Shown here: piece by piece, positions 1-16,850 of the stretch | How the letters are laid out: each line of letters opens with the position of its first letter | Numbering within the stretch: the stretch's first letter is position 1 | Assembly (NCBI GenBank): GCA_905116865.2 | Contig: CAJHNH020006112.1 | Span: 197,501 to 261,500, forward strand | Direction: 5' to 3' | DNA: 64,000 bases | DNA from: Candidula unifasciata | Taxonomy: Eukaryota; Mollusca; Gastropoda; Stylommatophora; Geomitridae | Notes under the pieces: generated by a model | Told to the model about the DNA's origin: nothing | Database searches by the model: none | Seen by the model: the letters and a program-made list of their open reading frames with translations, nothing else | Made by a program: the position numbers and the translations under genes

Positions 1-104
1 TTGTTGCTATGGCCATTTTAAGGATTTCATTTATTTGACCTAACAGTTAGAACCAATGGGCTTTCATTCCATAGACCCTGTTTCAAATTATCAGTAAGGA
101 CATC

Positions 105-960
105 ATAAGCATCATTATCATCACAAACCATTTCTGCCGTTAAGTAGGGATGAATAATTTGCGATCCAGTGCATGAAGGCTGCTACAGGCCATTGTCATA
201 TGAAGGCGTAAAGTGTCTTTAATATTGTCGATCCATTTTTCGTGGTCGTCCTTTTGATTTTGTAGCTGATCTTTTGAGATGTAGTGTATGTGATGGTTTT
301 TTGATGTTACAGTTTTCAAATGAGACAGCCAAACCACTTGATCTGTTGTTTCTTGATTAGTCTAGTACAAGGCGCGGTTCCAAAAATCTGTCTCATAGTA
401 TTATTCACTCTATCGGTAAGGTTGTGGTTTGGCTTCCAGGATGGAGGCGTTTAACTTCTTCTTCTTTATTCTGTTGTCAATGTCTGCTTCTGCCGCTAGG
501 CGTCGCAGTTCATCAGAGTTCATCGACAGGAGGCGCTTGTTCGCTTGATATGCCTTGATGTTATGCAGTCTCAATGTTTGTGACTCCTTCAATTCGTATT
601 CTCCTCGGTCTTTCCCTGCTTCTTGGTGTTCCTATTTTCAGGGTGTAAACTTTTGCTGCTGGCATCGTTGGTTTCATTCCAGTAAGATGGACAATTTCAT
701 TCTTTGTTTCTCAATAAATTTTTGACGATGGTGTTGTTCCAACAGTTATTCTTATCGCGTCGTTTCTCACTTCTGGTTTTATTCACAGCCATTCTCAAAT
801 ATTTCATCTCACAGGTGGTTAGTTTTCTTTTGTGTTCTTTTGTCAATGTCCAAGTCTGACACTGGTAACCTTAAGTCAGTATAAATTTTGTATTTATAAT
901 TTGTCTTTTTGTCTCTACTGGGATAGCAGAATGTTTTAGAACTGGAGCAATTTAGTACGT
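105..960 (-). pseudogene. LINE reverse-transcriptase C-terminal fragments
   Basis: Minus-strand reading gives broken peptides such as CQTWTLTKEHKRKLTTCEMK (near 850) and WIDNIKDTLRLH (near 220). These are the post-RT region of non-LTR retrotransposons. The 105-355 end matches the plus-strand copy at 24340-24596. A short segment at about 440-620 resembles 62050-62240. Several frame breaks; no intact ORF. Confidence 0.7.
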
Positions 961-2180
961 GGCATTGTTGGCTTGTTGTATTCTCGTTTCTATCTCTATG
1001 TTAAACAAGTGTGATACATTCAAAGGATGTGTTTACGTTGATTTCTTTGTTATATAATGTGTTTATTTCAAGATGAATCAATGTCAGGTCCAGCAAAACC
1101 GGTGGTGGATTAAAATGCCCACCAAAAATCTGTTCTAGACATCTTAGACAATGGTAGGAATAACGACTCACTAGGCACAAAACGAACACAACACAATGGT
1201 AAATTGTACGCTCGTCTCCCCATTTGCACACCGATACATATTAGCTCGCGTCTGATTGGACGGTCTGCTGACCACCTAACCCCTGATAGGTCGGCCTCGA
1301 GCGATCCGACTTTCACACAACGGGGATATTCCGCCCTCGCGCTCATACCGCGTGTTGTATATTTCACCATGCCAGAGCTTTAAACACTTCTAAAACATTT
1401 AGATACACAACCCCTCTAGAGCGTGACAAAATCTATGTCAAAAGCCGTCTCTTTCTCGGAAATAAAAATGTAAATGCCAAAAAACAACAGACTGCGACAC
1501 CTATAACCTCGATCACGATAGACTAGTCCAACTGCCACAAATAGTTCTTAGTCCCCGCCTAACGAACTATTTTTCATTCTTGTTACTAAAGCAGCTTTGA
1601 TGTGGGTTTCACCTTCCACTCGCCGCGATATTCTTTGGTGGAGCTCTTATAGGTCCGGAGTAGAGGTAGGTTCAAGGAGTATATTTATCTTATCCTTCAT
1701 TACGTTTCTCCCCTGCCTTTAGACAACCTCCCCCTTAGGCTTTGCTTTTAGTCCATAAGCAATAACAATAATAATTTGTGTATGATGAATAACAAATATT
1801 TATAATAATTTATTTTAAATAATTAAAAATTCATAAACACACTATTTAAAATTGAAATTCTTTTCACGGTTAAGGTGACCACTTAGACCCAATAATATGA
1901 GGGATGTCAAGACAATTAAAAACTATTCGGGGGCCCCAGTCCCTTCCCCAAGAGAAAAACGGAAGGGGCGGAGCTCAAAGTGCCTGAGCCCATCGTTTTT
2001 TGGCGCCCCTGCAGAAAAATATGATAATATACTTGACACCAGATGAAATATAATTCAAATGCATGCTAGAGGAGGGCCTACTTAGTCTGTTTTAAATTTT
2101 TATGGAAGAAGGGGGGAGGGGAAAAAAAACGAAGGCGGGAGAAAGGGAGTAATATTTGACCCCCCCCCCCCCAAAAAAAA
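960..2180. other. No gene recognised
   Basis: No coding exon or known repeat was recognised. A GC-richer patch lies at about 1230-1370 and a run of A/T-rich DNA at 1750-1860. The patch could be part of an unidentified repeat. Confidence 0.4.
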
Positions 2181-2182
2181 AA

Positions 2183-2333
2183 AAAGTAATTTTGATGTGG
2201 AAACGCCTATGTGCATTTGTAATAAATATCTAGCTCAACGGTGTGAGCGCAACAGAAAAAAGTAATTTTGATGTGGAAACGCCTATGTGCATTTGTAATA
2301 AATATCTAGCTCAACGGTGTGAGCGCAACAGAA
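2183..2333 (+). repeat. 76-bp tandem duplication
   Basis: Two nearly identical consecutive copies of about 76 bp, each containing ATGTGGAAACGCCTATGTGC and ending in GTGTGAGCGCAACAGAA. Confidence 0.9.
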
Positions 2334-2367
2334 TAGTGGCTGCCCGAAAAATGTCTGACTGACTGAC

Positions 2368-2575
2368 TTTCTACCCCACCAGGACATCACACAAGCGATA
2401 AACACCCGATGACACAAAGTGCCACCATGTGGATGAGGATCGCTGTGGAGAGGTCCAAGAAACCGCGTTCAGACAATTGGCCATATTTATGGCCTGTCTA
2501 TATTGCGGCCCCTGGCAAAAGCCAGGGTGGGGCTTCAAATAACAATACATTTCGTCCTAAAAAAGACAAAACTGA
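2368..2575 (+). repeat. SINE-like family D copy
   Basis: Starts CTACCCCACCAGGACATCAC and ends near AGCCAGGGTGGGGCTTCAAA. Other copies are at 9735-9965 (reverse), 36533-36722, 36937-37090 and 37133-37340. A (TA)n array follows 100 bases downstream. Confidence 0.8.
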
Positions 2576-2672
2576 ATGAGTATTCTCCCGAAATATATAC
2601 GATTGCCAGGCTTTTATTTGGGATACCCAGGTTCGAATCGTTTATAAGCGTTTGGTGTAATTTTTTCCTGTT

Positions 2673-2675
<3 letters not shown>

Positions 2676-2761
<86 letters not shown>
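2676..2761. repeat. (TA)n microsatellite
   Basis: About 43 uninterrupted TA dinucleotides. Confidence 0.98.
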
Positions 2762-2763
<2 letters not shown>

Positions 2764-2879
2764 CACAGCACCAGTCAAGAAGGCCGTAAGTCCTCAGGCT
2801 CAAAGACACTACTGTCGCCACGGACTAAGCAGGCCTAACCGCAAACGGACTAAATACAGACATAAATGGCAATAGTTTT

Positions 2880-3720
2880 TGTTTACCTTATTTGAATAAC
2901 TGTAAAGTAAACTGATTACAATCTGGTTCAAAAGAAAGAGCTAAATTAAGTCTGCAGTTTTATAGACTCATTTTCGCTCGTTACGTGATAAAAGATCGTG
3001 CTAGTTTTATCTGTGGAAGGATGGCCCGGGCACGTAGTCACAACACCACATTATGTATTTGAAAACAAGAGCAGTCGGCAAAAGTTGTTATCTTCTCCCA
3101 CGCTTCAAACAAATTAACCAGGTGTCGCCTTCACTACGAAGGCTGGTTGCTGTGAATTTCAAAGACTTTATGTTTTTCTGTTGGACTGCATGCTGACAGG
3201 CTGCTGTTCGTCGATTTATTGGTGTTATCTTTACTCTTGTATTATTGCCTACCTCTTGCCAGATGTAGCTCTGTTATTGTTTTTATAAGAGTGGCAGCTT
3301 CTTTTAGCATGACGAATATATTTCACTGGTCTTCAGTTGTGACTTTTGACAGCTTCTTTTTCATCTCGTAATTCTGTAAAACTTGTATTTCTATTTAATT
3401 TTCCAAAACATACCCCATCTCCCCCCTCCCACCCCTTCCCTAATAACTCCTAATACCAGCTCTTTCCACGCGCACGCAAGCACGCACGCGCGCGCGCGCG
3501 CTCGCACACACACTCACAAATAAAATGTCATCCATCCACTTATCAGTTTATTGGGAAAATTCCAACTATAGCTAAATTTTCTTCGATTTCGTTTATACAA
3601 GAAACTAGATTTAAATGCACGGCTTCAGCCGGGATAATGAAAGAAATTCTCTGGTCCTCAACTTTATCTTAGTCTTCACGGCTGTTCTATGAGTGCTTCT
3701 TCATCTGTTTCTTCTTTCTT
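2880..3720. repeat. Duplicated block, copy 1 (pair with 13075-14100)
   Basis: Shared landmarks in the same order: TTTGCAGTTTTATAGAC-like, CGTGCTAGTTTTATCT, CTCCCACGCTT, GGTGTTATCTTTACTCTTGT, AAGAGTGGCA, TTTAACAGCTT-like, and a (CA)n tract then CGGCTTC. No coding potential was seen. It is an old dispersed repeat or segmental duplication. Confidence 0.8.
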
Positions 3721-4302
3721 CTACTCCAGGAATGCATCACGGCGTCACGTCTTCTGTACAACCAGTGTTTGGCTGGGGTGTGTTTGTCAGCAGTGTTTAT
3801 CTGTCGTTAGCCTGCAGCGCAGCCATGTAGATTCGAACCCTAGCACTTAGGTTTTTGACAGGTGAAATGGGACCTCTTCCCGTGGATTTTTGTGTGTGAA
3901 CCCAATGTGCTTGTTTAAATACCTTGACAGGTAAAGTGGTTATCTGTATATGAAATATTTTAATAGGTGAAATAAGAATTTGATAGGTAAATTATGTGTA
4001 ATGTGCGTGATTAATTTGTTGCATTGTTGCATTCTATAGTCAACGTGAGACAGACATGTTCCCTTAAATTATAATATGACTATTGGGACATTCTCTTAAA
4101 TTGTGTTGATTACACTACCAGGAACTGACTCTTAATATCTGATAGTGTGATTATTAGCAATGTTGGAATAGTGTTTAGATCATGGAAAGCTTTAGAGTAC
4201 GTTAGTTTAGTGTGTCATAGTTGTTAGTTCGTCTACTTGTATTTTTGTTTTAAATGACTGAATATTAGTAGCGGAAACATGGACAACGAATAGGCAACTT
4301 GA
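3720..4302. other. No gene recognised
   Basis: Single-copy-looking AT-rich sequence. A short block at 3850-3950 repeats GACAGGTGAAATGG-like words. No supported gene. Confidence 0.4.
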
Positions 4303-4938
<636 letters not shown>

Positions 4939-5027
4939 CTTTCCTCTTGAGCCGAGCGGCGCATATGGCAGAGGTCATAACTACCCATATCCGGCGGTGT
5001 GTTGCCATCTGATTTGAGTCTTGCATA

Positions 5028-5300
5028 TTCATTACGTCCATAGATGGCTAGAATCGTTAAATCTTATGTATGCTCAGTTCTGCTGTGTGGTGCAAAAACT
5101 TAGACAATGAATAGCCATCTCGAAATAAGAATCATTAAATCTTATATATGCTCAGTTCTTCTATATGGTGCAAAAACTTAAACAATGAATAGCCATCTTG
5201 AAATAAGAATCGTTAAATCTTATATATGCTCAGTTCTTCTGTATGGTGCAAAAACTTTGACAATGAATAGCAAACTTGAAATAAGAATAAGGCTTTCAAG
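5028..5300 (+). repeat. Tandemly triplicated LINE fragment (about 77-bp unit)
   Basis: The unit with AATCTTATATATGCTCAGTT and TATGGTGCAAAAACTT occurs three times plus a partial. It translates as LEIRIVKSYICSVLLYGAKT, the C-terminal region downstream of a non-LTR reverse transcriptase. Confidence 0.8.
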
Positions 5301-6448
5301 GTATGAACTTTCTATATGTCCATTGCACTGTACATTCGATTCCAATTCCTTAAACAATGGCTTAGGTGTTGGAAAAACAGTTCGTAATTTACAAATAGCC
5401 ACTTCGATTCAAAAAGTGACAAAGAAGAATACAAAACAAGAACCTGAAACTCCAGTTTCGTTTCTTACTGTATACAATTTTAATAAATCTTTCTTATCTG
5501 CAGCGTTGTGTTTTGTCTAATGTGGATTTTATCTCATAGTTCGCTTGGCTGCTGGTGTTTTGACCATTTCTGTCAGTTTCTGTGGCAAAGCTGCGTAACA
5601 GATTTAGCAGTTAGCGTTGCCAATAACTTTTGTTCCTTCTAATACAGCTCCAGTTGTGGTGTTCACGCAGAAACAATGATCTGTTGGTAAAACATGTTAA
5701 AAAAATATGTTTGTGAAATATTTATCGATAATAGTGTTGACTGCAGTCAAGAAGTAACTTACATACCGTGACCATAATGTTCAACAGAAGGGAACGAAAA
5801 GACGGGTTAAAGAAACCAATCTATTGGCCTCTCCATCGTTCATTTATTAGGATTCATGTTTTGTTTTGTTCTTTACGCTGATAAAGACGCTGGTGGAGGC
5901 GTGCGCTTGTATTTTGTTTTCACTTTTCCCGCTGAGTTTGCTAATCACAGTTTGTGTTGATTTTGTAACTTAATGAAAGATGGTTCAGGAAAAATAATGT
6001 CACTATTTTATTCAAGAGGAAAAAGGGGGGGGGGGGGGGGTTAAATAAATGCCATAAGAAGTCTTTCATATGTCTAATGCACAGGCTAGCAGGCGTGCCG
6101 TCAATCAGAAATCTTGGAGAAAAGGCGGGGGGGGGGGGGGTTGCACAGCTCTTTTAAAAAATTCCAAGAGAGTAGGGCTCAGTAAAGCTTTGGTCTTATT
6201 TAAGCGCACAAAATAATAATATAAATAGTGTGGAATGTCACAAAAAAACTACTTAAATAATACGAAATGTACAAACATATGCCTAAAAAATAACGTCTGT
6301 ACACAGTTAGGGGGAACTATTTGGGTCCCGCAAGATGGTGAGGGGGTCACAGTGCCCTTGTCTCTATGTTCCTGCGTGTACGCAGTCTAGCACAGACATC
6401 GACGAGCAAATCTCGCCAGTTCACTTTGCTTCACATTGTGTCCATTTT

Positions 6449-6479
<31 letters not shown>

Positions 6480-6530
6480 TCAAGTACAAAAACTTTCTCC
6501 ACGCTTTCAACCATACTGAGCATACTGGGC
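5300..6530. other. No gene recognised
   Basis: No exon or known repeat was identified. It contains G runs at about 6026-6041 and 6125-6141 and an A run at about 6454-6479. Confidence 0.4.
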
Positions 6531-6738
6531 TAGACTTATATTTCATAGCACAACCATCATTGGGAGAGTGATGTCCTCAACACCATGCTGACTGCCTTTA
6601 CTTCGCAGGACTTTACCTGGTTCCGACCTGGGAGCCAATGTCATTTTTGAAAAACATCTGGTTCCGTTTGGATTTGAACCCCCGACTTTCAGATCCACAG
6701 GCGAACATCTAGCCGCTACACCACAGCGAATCCCACTC
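6531..6738 (-). repeat. tRNA-headed SINE family A copy
   Basis: Reverse-oriented copy. The tRNA-like head is at the right end (GGTTCAAATCC-type B box near 6675 on the minus strand) and the body includes CCGACCTGGGAGCC. Diverged from the fuller copy at 50603-50882. Confidence 0.75.
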
Positions 6739-7074
6739 ATTTAATGTTTACCATATATATCTTTCTATGTCTTTCTCTTACCCAGAATTTTCCCGTATAA
6801 GTAAAATTTATCTATTCTCTATTTTGCATTATTATGTCATATATATTTTATTTTCATTTTTCCTACGACTTTTGTAGATAATCCTATTAATAACAACAAT
6901 GCTGCAGCTTTACGTCTTTCGCAAATGTGTTAATGGGACCCACAAGGACCTTGATGAAGAGGACGTGGTGGAAGAGGAAGGGGGGAAAAGGAAAAGTTAT
7001 GTAATGGCTAACCTAGACTCACCAGTATCAAAGAAAACGAATTATTCCTAAATGTGTAATAAAAATCAATGGTG

Positions 7075-7682
7075 TTATTTTAGGACAAATGCAGAAATGT
7101 GGGTATCTGGGCACGTGATAACATAAGATGGAAGATGTATTGCTGAGATAAAAAAAAAAAAAAAAAACAGAATAGGACAGGCAAAAACTGCATTTTTATC
7201 AAATGAAGAACATCTTATGCAATATATCTTTGTCATTGTGGGTTAGAAAAATAATTCTTGCTTGCTACATATATCCAGTTTTAACATGGCTGTGAGTCCT
7301 GGACAACCGGTAGGCAGGCCAAACAATTTCTTGAGGCCTCGGAGATGTGGTTTTACAGAAGAATGCTTAAAATACCTTGGAAGCCAAAAAGGGCAGCCAG
7401 GAGGTTTTGAAAGAGGCGGGAGCCCGAAGACAACTAATCACAGACATGCGAAGAAGACAGTCATAATTTTTCTGCCATGTTATAAGAGGTAAAATGGAAA
7501 ATGGTGTGAAAACTGAAAAGATCTCTGGAAGGAGTAATAGGGGAAGACAACGAGAGAAGATTCTTGACAGTTGCATGGCATGGAGGTGTAGCAGCACACG
7601 AACTAATACATGCTGCAGGAGATCGCAAAATGTGGAGATGCATGATCACCCACACCAGTCGGCAAGGCACCTGATGATGAGA
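7075..7682 (+). pseudogene. LINE family II 3' end
   Basis: Same sequence family as 55058-55672 and the reverse of 45841-46655. It carries the words GACAGGCAAAAACTGCATTT, AGAATGCTTAAAATACCTTGG and the end GGCAAGGCACCTGATGATGA. The frame is broken many times. It sits in the intron after exon 3 of the IGFBP-like gene, antisense to it. Confidence 0.8.
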
Positions 7683-7687
7683 CTTAC

Positions 7688-11363
<3,676 letters not shown>

Positions 11364-11734
11364 CCTTCTTGTTGTCTGAGCTAGGCAAAATGAAAACGCC
11401 ACAAATACCATAAGCAATATTACGAATGAACATGAAGTTAAAATGCGCTAATTTTTGCAGTAAACATTTTCCAGATTTAATTTCTTTGTTATAATAGTTA
11501 TAAAAGTGTGTTCTCATCCGTGGAACAGAACTCAGTTCATTGGTAAAGTGATAGCGTTTTTAAAAATATAAAACTAAAAACCTAAACCTGCACACTTCGT
11601 GGCAACTACACTAGATTCTGTCCAAAATCCTTAGTCTTAAGACCCTCAGTCCGCCTTTGTTCTACGCCGCCCGGAAAAGTGATAAAGGCAGACAGTCAAT
11701 TTAATTAATTCAGTATCCTGTTGTGTCACTGTGT

Positions 11735-12110
11735 GTCACATTGGGCTCGCAATCTATTCCTCCATTCCATTCTGTCCGGTGCAACAGTTCGATATCATCG
11801 ATGGAATCCAGTCCAGCACCTTTGGCCTCTCTCCTCAACATTGTTTTGCATTTATCTTATGCTTCCTCGCCTCCTTAATTCCTTTATTTCCTATTTCAAT
11901 GCCTATCTGGTGATTCTCAGTTGTTTTTTTCTCGGGATGTGTCCAGTATCTTCTCTGTTGATACCAGTGGCTGCTCAGACATTTCTTAGTTCTTCACTCT
12001 TTATAAATTCATCGCATTTTATTTTCAACGTTTTCATAATTTTCATCAGGCTTGTGTTTTCGAATGCATTTAACTTTCGTTCCACGCTCAAATGGTTCTG
12101 CAACTTTCAC
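11735..12110 (-). pseudogene. LINE 3'-end-like fragment
   Basis: Shares AATCCAGTCCAG and nearby blocks with 63360-63685, which reads as a LINE C-terminus on the minus strand. Strongly diverged and without an ORF on that strand. The rest of 11380-12740 shows no gene. Confidence 0.45.
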
Positions 12111-12739
12111 TTGTATGTCTTAAAAGTGAAAAAACATTAGAATTGCTAATAAGTAACTTGATTTTAAAACTATATCATGTAGGGTTCCATATTTTGTTGA
12201 AGCTATTAAAAGCTGCTGACGCCTTGCCAGTGCATTTCGTTATTTCTTTCTTTGTATTTCCTTTACTATCACAATTACAACCTTTATAAGAAAATTGATT
12301 TGTTATATTAATTATTTATGTCTCTGGTGTTCCATTTGCTTGATCTGTTTTGGCGTCTTCCATATATTTGTATTTTCATAACTTAACTGTACTTCAGTCT
12401 GTGATGCTATATTGCGTGGCATTGCTGCTTTTACTAAGCAGAAGATCATCAGCAAAATCGAGACAGCCATTGCTATTAATACTATTATTTTATTTGCTTT
12501 CTAAAATATTCTTTCCTATAACTCGGCATAACAAACTGCACCATTTATTTAAACCACTTTTGGAAATATTCAAATATTTACTGCTGTCTGCAATTACTTT
12601 CCCGTGCTAGAGATTTGTAAGACAGTGAATTGAACCATATAAGGCGGTCGGGGGGGGGCACGGGGAGCTCTATATGCTTTAGGAGCTGAATAAATGACCA
12701 TTTCACCACCTTAGGCCTATCGGGAATATAGTTTAAGAC

Positions 12740-12945
12740 ATATTATTTAGACCAAGCGGCACTGGAGGGGGTGATGTTGTTAACATCACGCCGACGACCT
12801 TTACTTCCCATGACATTACTTTGTACCCATTTACGGCTGGGTCGACCTGGAAGCCCAGGTCAAATGGAGAAAATCAAATGCGTTGTGGATTTGAACCAAG
12901 GACGGGTAGAAAAGCATCTCGCCGCTATACTAGTGCATCTCTTTT
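12740..12945 (-). repeat. tRNA-headed SINE family A copy
   Basis: Contains GGCTGGGTCGACCTGGAAGC and a reverse B box in GGATTTGAACC near 12885. Confidence 0.75.
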
Positions 12946-13440
12946 AAAAGCTAAATGGACCACAACTATTATCATACGCCTTTTGTTGCCGCTGATAGCT
13001 GGGGTAGTATAATAGGTAGGGTTGGCTTATTGCGTACATATGATCGCATTTGTAATACATATCTAGCCAAACAATACATTCTCAACTTACCGGAATAATT
13101 GTGGACTGGTTACCATGTGCTTTTAAAGAAAGGGCCAAATTAAATTTGCAGTTTTATAGACAAACTTTAGCCCTTAATGAGACAAAAGGTCGTGCTAGTT
13201 TTATCTCTCAGATGATAACACTAGCTCGTAAGTGACTATCATATTATATCATTGAAAACAACCGTAGTCTGCATTGCTTTCAATTTCTCCCACGCTTTAA
13301 ACGAATGAATCAAGTGCCGTCTTCGCTACTGAAAGTTGGCTGATGGGACACTCAAACATTTTCTGTTATATTGTACCTTCTGATAGGTAGAGTTTTTTAA
13401 TGTTATCTTTGTACTTGTATTAATGCCTACCTGTTGACAG

Positions 13441-13672
13441 ATTGTCGATCGGTGGCTAAGTCGATGCGAACGCTCCGTAATGCCGGGATGCCGGGTTCCA
13501 TCCCAGCTGCGGGCCATGCACATTGCGTTGGTTTCGACAGTGGTATCAAGAAAGCCGACCGTCCAGGGCAATGGAAAACTACTGGAGGTAAATTTGCCTA
13601 GAAAAACCACACAACAGCCAGGGGCTGTTGGGGTTGGTTCTGCAACGTCCTGTAAAGGATATGCAACTAACC
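13441..13672 (+). repeat. tRNA-headed SINE family B copy
   Basis: The head has CGGTGGCTAAGTCG (A-box-like) and GGTTCCATCCC (B-box-like). The body ends CAACGTCCTGTAAAGGATAT. Related copies: 18770-18842 and reverse copies at 27485-27785, 40480-40683, 48690-48785 and 59215-59410. Confidence 0.8.
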
Positions 13673-13883
13673 TTGGCAGATTGGCCCCTTATTGTTTATG
13701 TAAGAGTGGCATGTTTGTTTCAACATAAAAAACATGTCTGATTTGTTTCGCATTGTTACTTTTAACAGCTTTTAAAATTTGATTTTTAATTTCTGTTTCA
13801 TATTCCAGAAGGGATTCTTCTTCAATTTCCCACATCCTATACTCCCCCCCCCCCTTTTCCACCCCACAAACACACACCCATCA

Positions 13884-13990
<107 letters not shown>

Positions 13991-14754
13991 ATTGCCCGGC
14001 TTCGCCTGTAATTTTTAAAGAAGACCGTATTCTCCCGTCCTCTACTTCACTGTTGTCTTCACAGCTGCTGTAGTTTGGTCATTGTCTCTAACTGCACGTG
14101 ATGCTTCTCTTACCCTATCATGTTCAACCACTCCTCAAATCATCCCTCAGTTACCGCTCCCTTAGCATCAGAGGTTGGAAAAAGGGGGTTAGGGGAGGGG
14201 GGGGGGGTGTGATAGCATCTACTACTGGAAGACTGGTATAGGAAACTCATATACCGTTAAAAATACTGTCCCCTCTACCGCCTCTAGTACCTCCAAACGG
14301 ATTGTAGCGCCAAGGGTTTGAAACACTGGTCTAACCAATTTTGCGTGAATTTCTGAATTCTAGGATAGATTTGCCTCCAGTTGTAAGTGGATCGAAGCTG
14401 TCACAGGCCTCATTACTGAAGCTCTAGCTAAATATTTTAACTGTTATGTGGTGGAGGGGGGGGGGGGGGGGGGGGGAGAGGTATTGACTGACTTCCTTAA
14501 GGGGGATATAGTAAAATACATAAAACTGATTATAAGGGGTGGGTTATTCAGAGAAAGAGATAAATCATTGTGTCGATTAGTTAGAGGAGGGGTTTAAAAG
14601 TCCAGAGAACCAGAAGTCGCACAATGTACCTAACAACTTGGTCACTGGTCTTTTTAAGTTTTTTACTGAATTTCCTTAATAAGTTGTTCAGTGTACTTGT
14701 CTAGTGGGTCACTGATTTTCATAAGTCATTCACTGAAACCAGGGAAACTATTTT

Positions 14755-15435
14755 GTAGTATGCTACTAGAAAGATTGAAAAAATCCATAGATAAAAGATT
14801 AAGGGAAGAACAAGCCGGTTTTAGATCCAAGCGGTCATGCATAGACCACATCTTTACTCTTAGAATAATTGTTGAAGATTCTACAGAATTCCAGTCGAAA
14901 TTATTGATCAACTTTGTCGACTTCCAAAAAGCCTTCGACAGTATCCATCGTCCAACACTCTGGAAATTGCTTAACATCTATGGTTTCCCCATCAAATATA
15001 TCAACATCATAAAATCTTTTTATAATGAAACACGATGCTGTGTAAGAACTGAATCCGGCAATTCTGACTGGTTCCCGGTGGAAACAGGAGTGAAGCAAGG
15101 CTGTGTCCTATCGCCGATGCTTTTTGGTATAGCAATCGACTGGGTCATGCGCAAGTGCATAAATAACGCAAATTTAGGCATTACATGGGTTGACAAAATT
15201 CTGGAAGACCTAGACTTCGCCGACGACATAGCACTCCTGAGTTCAGAACACACAGACGCCCAAGAAAAAATCAATCGACTCCAGAATTTCTCAGAACAAA
15301 TTGGACTCCAAATTAACACCGCAAAAACAAAAATTCTAGACCTTACCAACAGTTCAGTTGATATCACCTGAACAACAACAGCCTTGAAAAAGTCAACATT
15401 TTCACTTATCTAGGGAGCAAGATGTCATCTACAGG
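14755..15435 (+). pseudogene. LINE family III reverse transcriptase, 5' piece of a split element
   Basis: The frame from about 14761 gives RT motifs in order: REEQAGFRSKRSCIDH, NFVDFQKAFDS, GVKQGCVLSPMLFGI and the catalytic FADD in LDFADDIALLSS. A frameshift near 15365 moves the frame to HLNNNSLEKVNIFTYLGSKM. The element is then cut by the antisense LINE at 15436. The N-terminal endonuclease is absent, so the copy is 5' truncated. Confidence 0.88.
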
Positions 15436-16850
15436 AGATTCATTCATTCATTCAGTAGCATGTCCCTCGCGGAACCTCGCTGCCATAACAACCCTCCGGA
15501 AAACCTTCCTATCCTGAGCAAAATGTCCTGCGTCTGATACACCCATCTGGAGATCATCTGCCACATCCTGCACCCATCTTCTCCTTGGCCTTCCTCTTCC
15601 TCTCTTCCCAGGCATATACCCCTCCATTATTGTTCTCTCTAGAATTCCATGACGTTTCAAGTGACCAAAATATTTCAATTTTCTTTGTTTTATTGTCTTT
15701 ACTAGCCAACCCTCTTCAATATTCAGCTCTTGAAGTATGGATGCATTTGTTCTTTTCTTTACCCAAGATATTCTTAGAACCTGTCTGTAACATTTATATT
15801 CAAATGCATTTATGCGCTGTTCCGCTTGTTTAGTAAGTGTCCAGATCTCACAGGCGTATGTTGCAATGGGAAAGATGCATTCTCTTAAAAATCTGACCTT
15901 TGTAATTCTATCTGTACAATTCCATAATTTATTCAGTTGTTTTAGTCTTTGAAGAGCAATTGATAGTCGCCGTTTAATTTCTTTCATTGTGTCACCATTG
16001 TTGGTAACCAGTGACCCAAGATATTCGAAATTTTCCACCACTTCCAATCTTTCCTCATTAACATATATTTCCTTCTCCATGGCAGTTTTGTTTGTATGCA
16101 TTATCTTTGTTTTTGCTATGTTAAGAAATAAGTTATGATTTTCACTATTTCTTTGGAGTGAGGTTAATAAGTTTTCTAAACCATTTTGTGATGTTGATAG
16201 TAATACTGTATCATCAGCATAACGAATTTCTGGTATTTCATGACCACCGATGTTTAGGGCATCATATTGTTCCTTGTTTATATCATCTCTTACATTTCTC
16301 ATTATATTTTCGGCGTACAGGTTGAACAAATACGGTGACAGCACACATCCCTGACGGACTCCTTGCTTGATGCCAAACCAGTCTGATGTCTCTCTATCTA
16401 TTCTGACTGCTGCTTGTTGGTCTTGATAGAGCATTTTAATGAGCTGCACTATATGTGATGGAAAGCCCATATTCCTCATGATTTCCCAAAGCTTCTGATG
16501 TTGTACACAGTCAAATGCTTTTGAATAATCCACAAAACATAAGAACAGATTTACATTAAATTCTCTACACTTCTCTATTATTAAACGCATGTTGAATATA
16601 TGATCTCTTGTTCCTCTTCCCTGTCTAAATCCAGCCTGAGCTACATTAATCTCTTCTTCCATTTTCTTATGCAGTCTTCTCATTATAATTTTTAGTAGAA
16701 TTTTACTTGCATGACTGATCAGGGCAATAGTTCGATAGTTTGTACATAATTTCAGGTCACCCTTTTTTGGTATTGGAATGAAGATAGTTCTCTTCCAGTC
16801 TTTTGGAGATACCGCACCAGAAATACCATTTAGAATAGGGCTGGCATCTA
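15436..16850 (-). mobile_element. Antisense LINE inserted into LINE family III
   Basis: The interrupted plus-strand LINE stops after GGGAGCAAGATGTCATC and resumes at about 16851 with TGCCTTCAATAAACTG. Roughly 15-20 codons of the host LINE appear to be missing at the junction, and no target duplication is obvious. Confidence 0.85.
15448..16850 (-). CDS. Non-LTR retrotransposon reverse transcriptase, open but 5' truncated
   Basis: About 465 uninterrupted codons of a LINE ORF2: DWKRTIFIPIPKKGD, NVAQAGFRQGRGTRDH, CFVDYSKAFDCV, GVRQGCVLSPYLFNLY, catalytic YADD in EIRYADDTVLLSTS, then the C-terminal TYACEIWTLTKQ and GRGRPRRRWVQD blocks, with stop TGA at 15450-15448. The 3' tail is GAATGAATGAATGAATC. 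The endonuclease domain is missing because of 5' truncation, so it is not autonomous. Residues upstream of about 16850 belong to the interrupted host LINE. The open frame implies a younger insertion than its surroundings. Confidence 0.9.

Noticed and set aside
1110..1370. 86-codon minus-strand frame in the GC-richer patch
   Set aside because: No domain, no splice-phase support and no similarity to the neighbouring genes.
11721..12140. 139-codon hydrophobic plus-strand frame, possible membrane protein
   Set aside because: No splice or domain support, and the opposite strand resembles a LINE 3' end that is also found at 63.4 kb.
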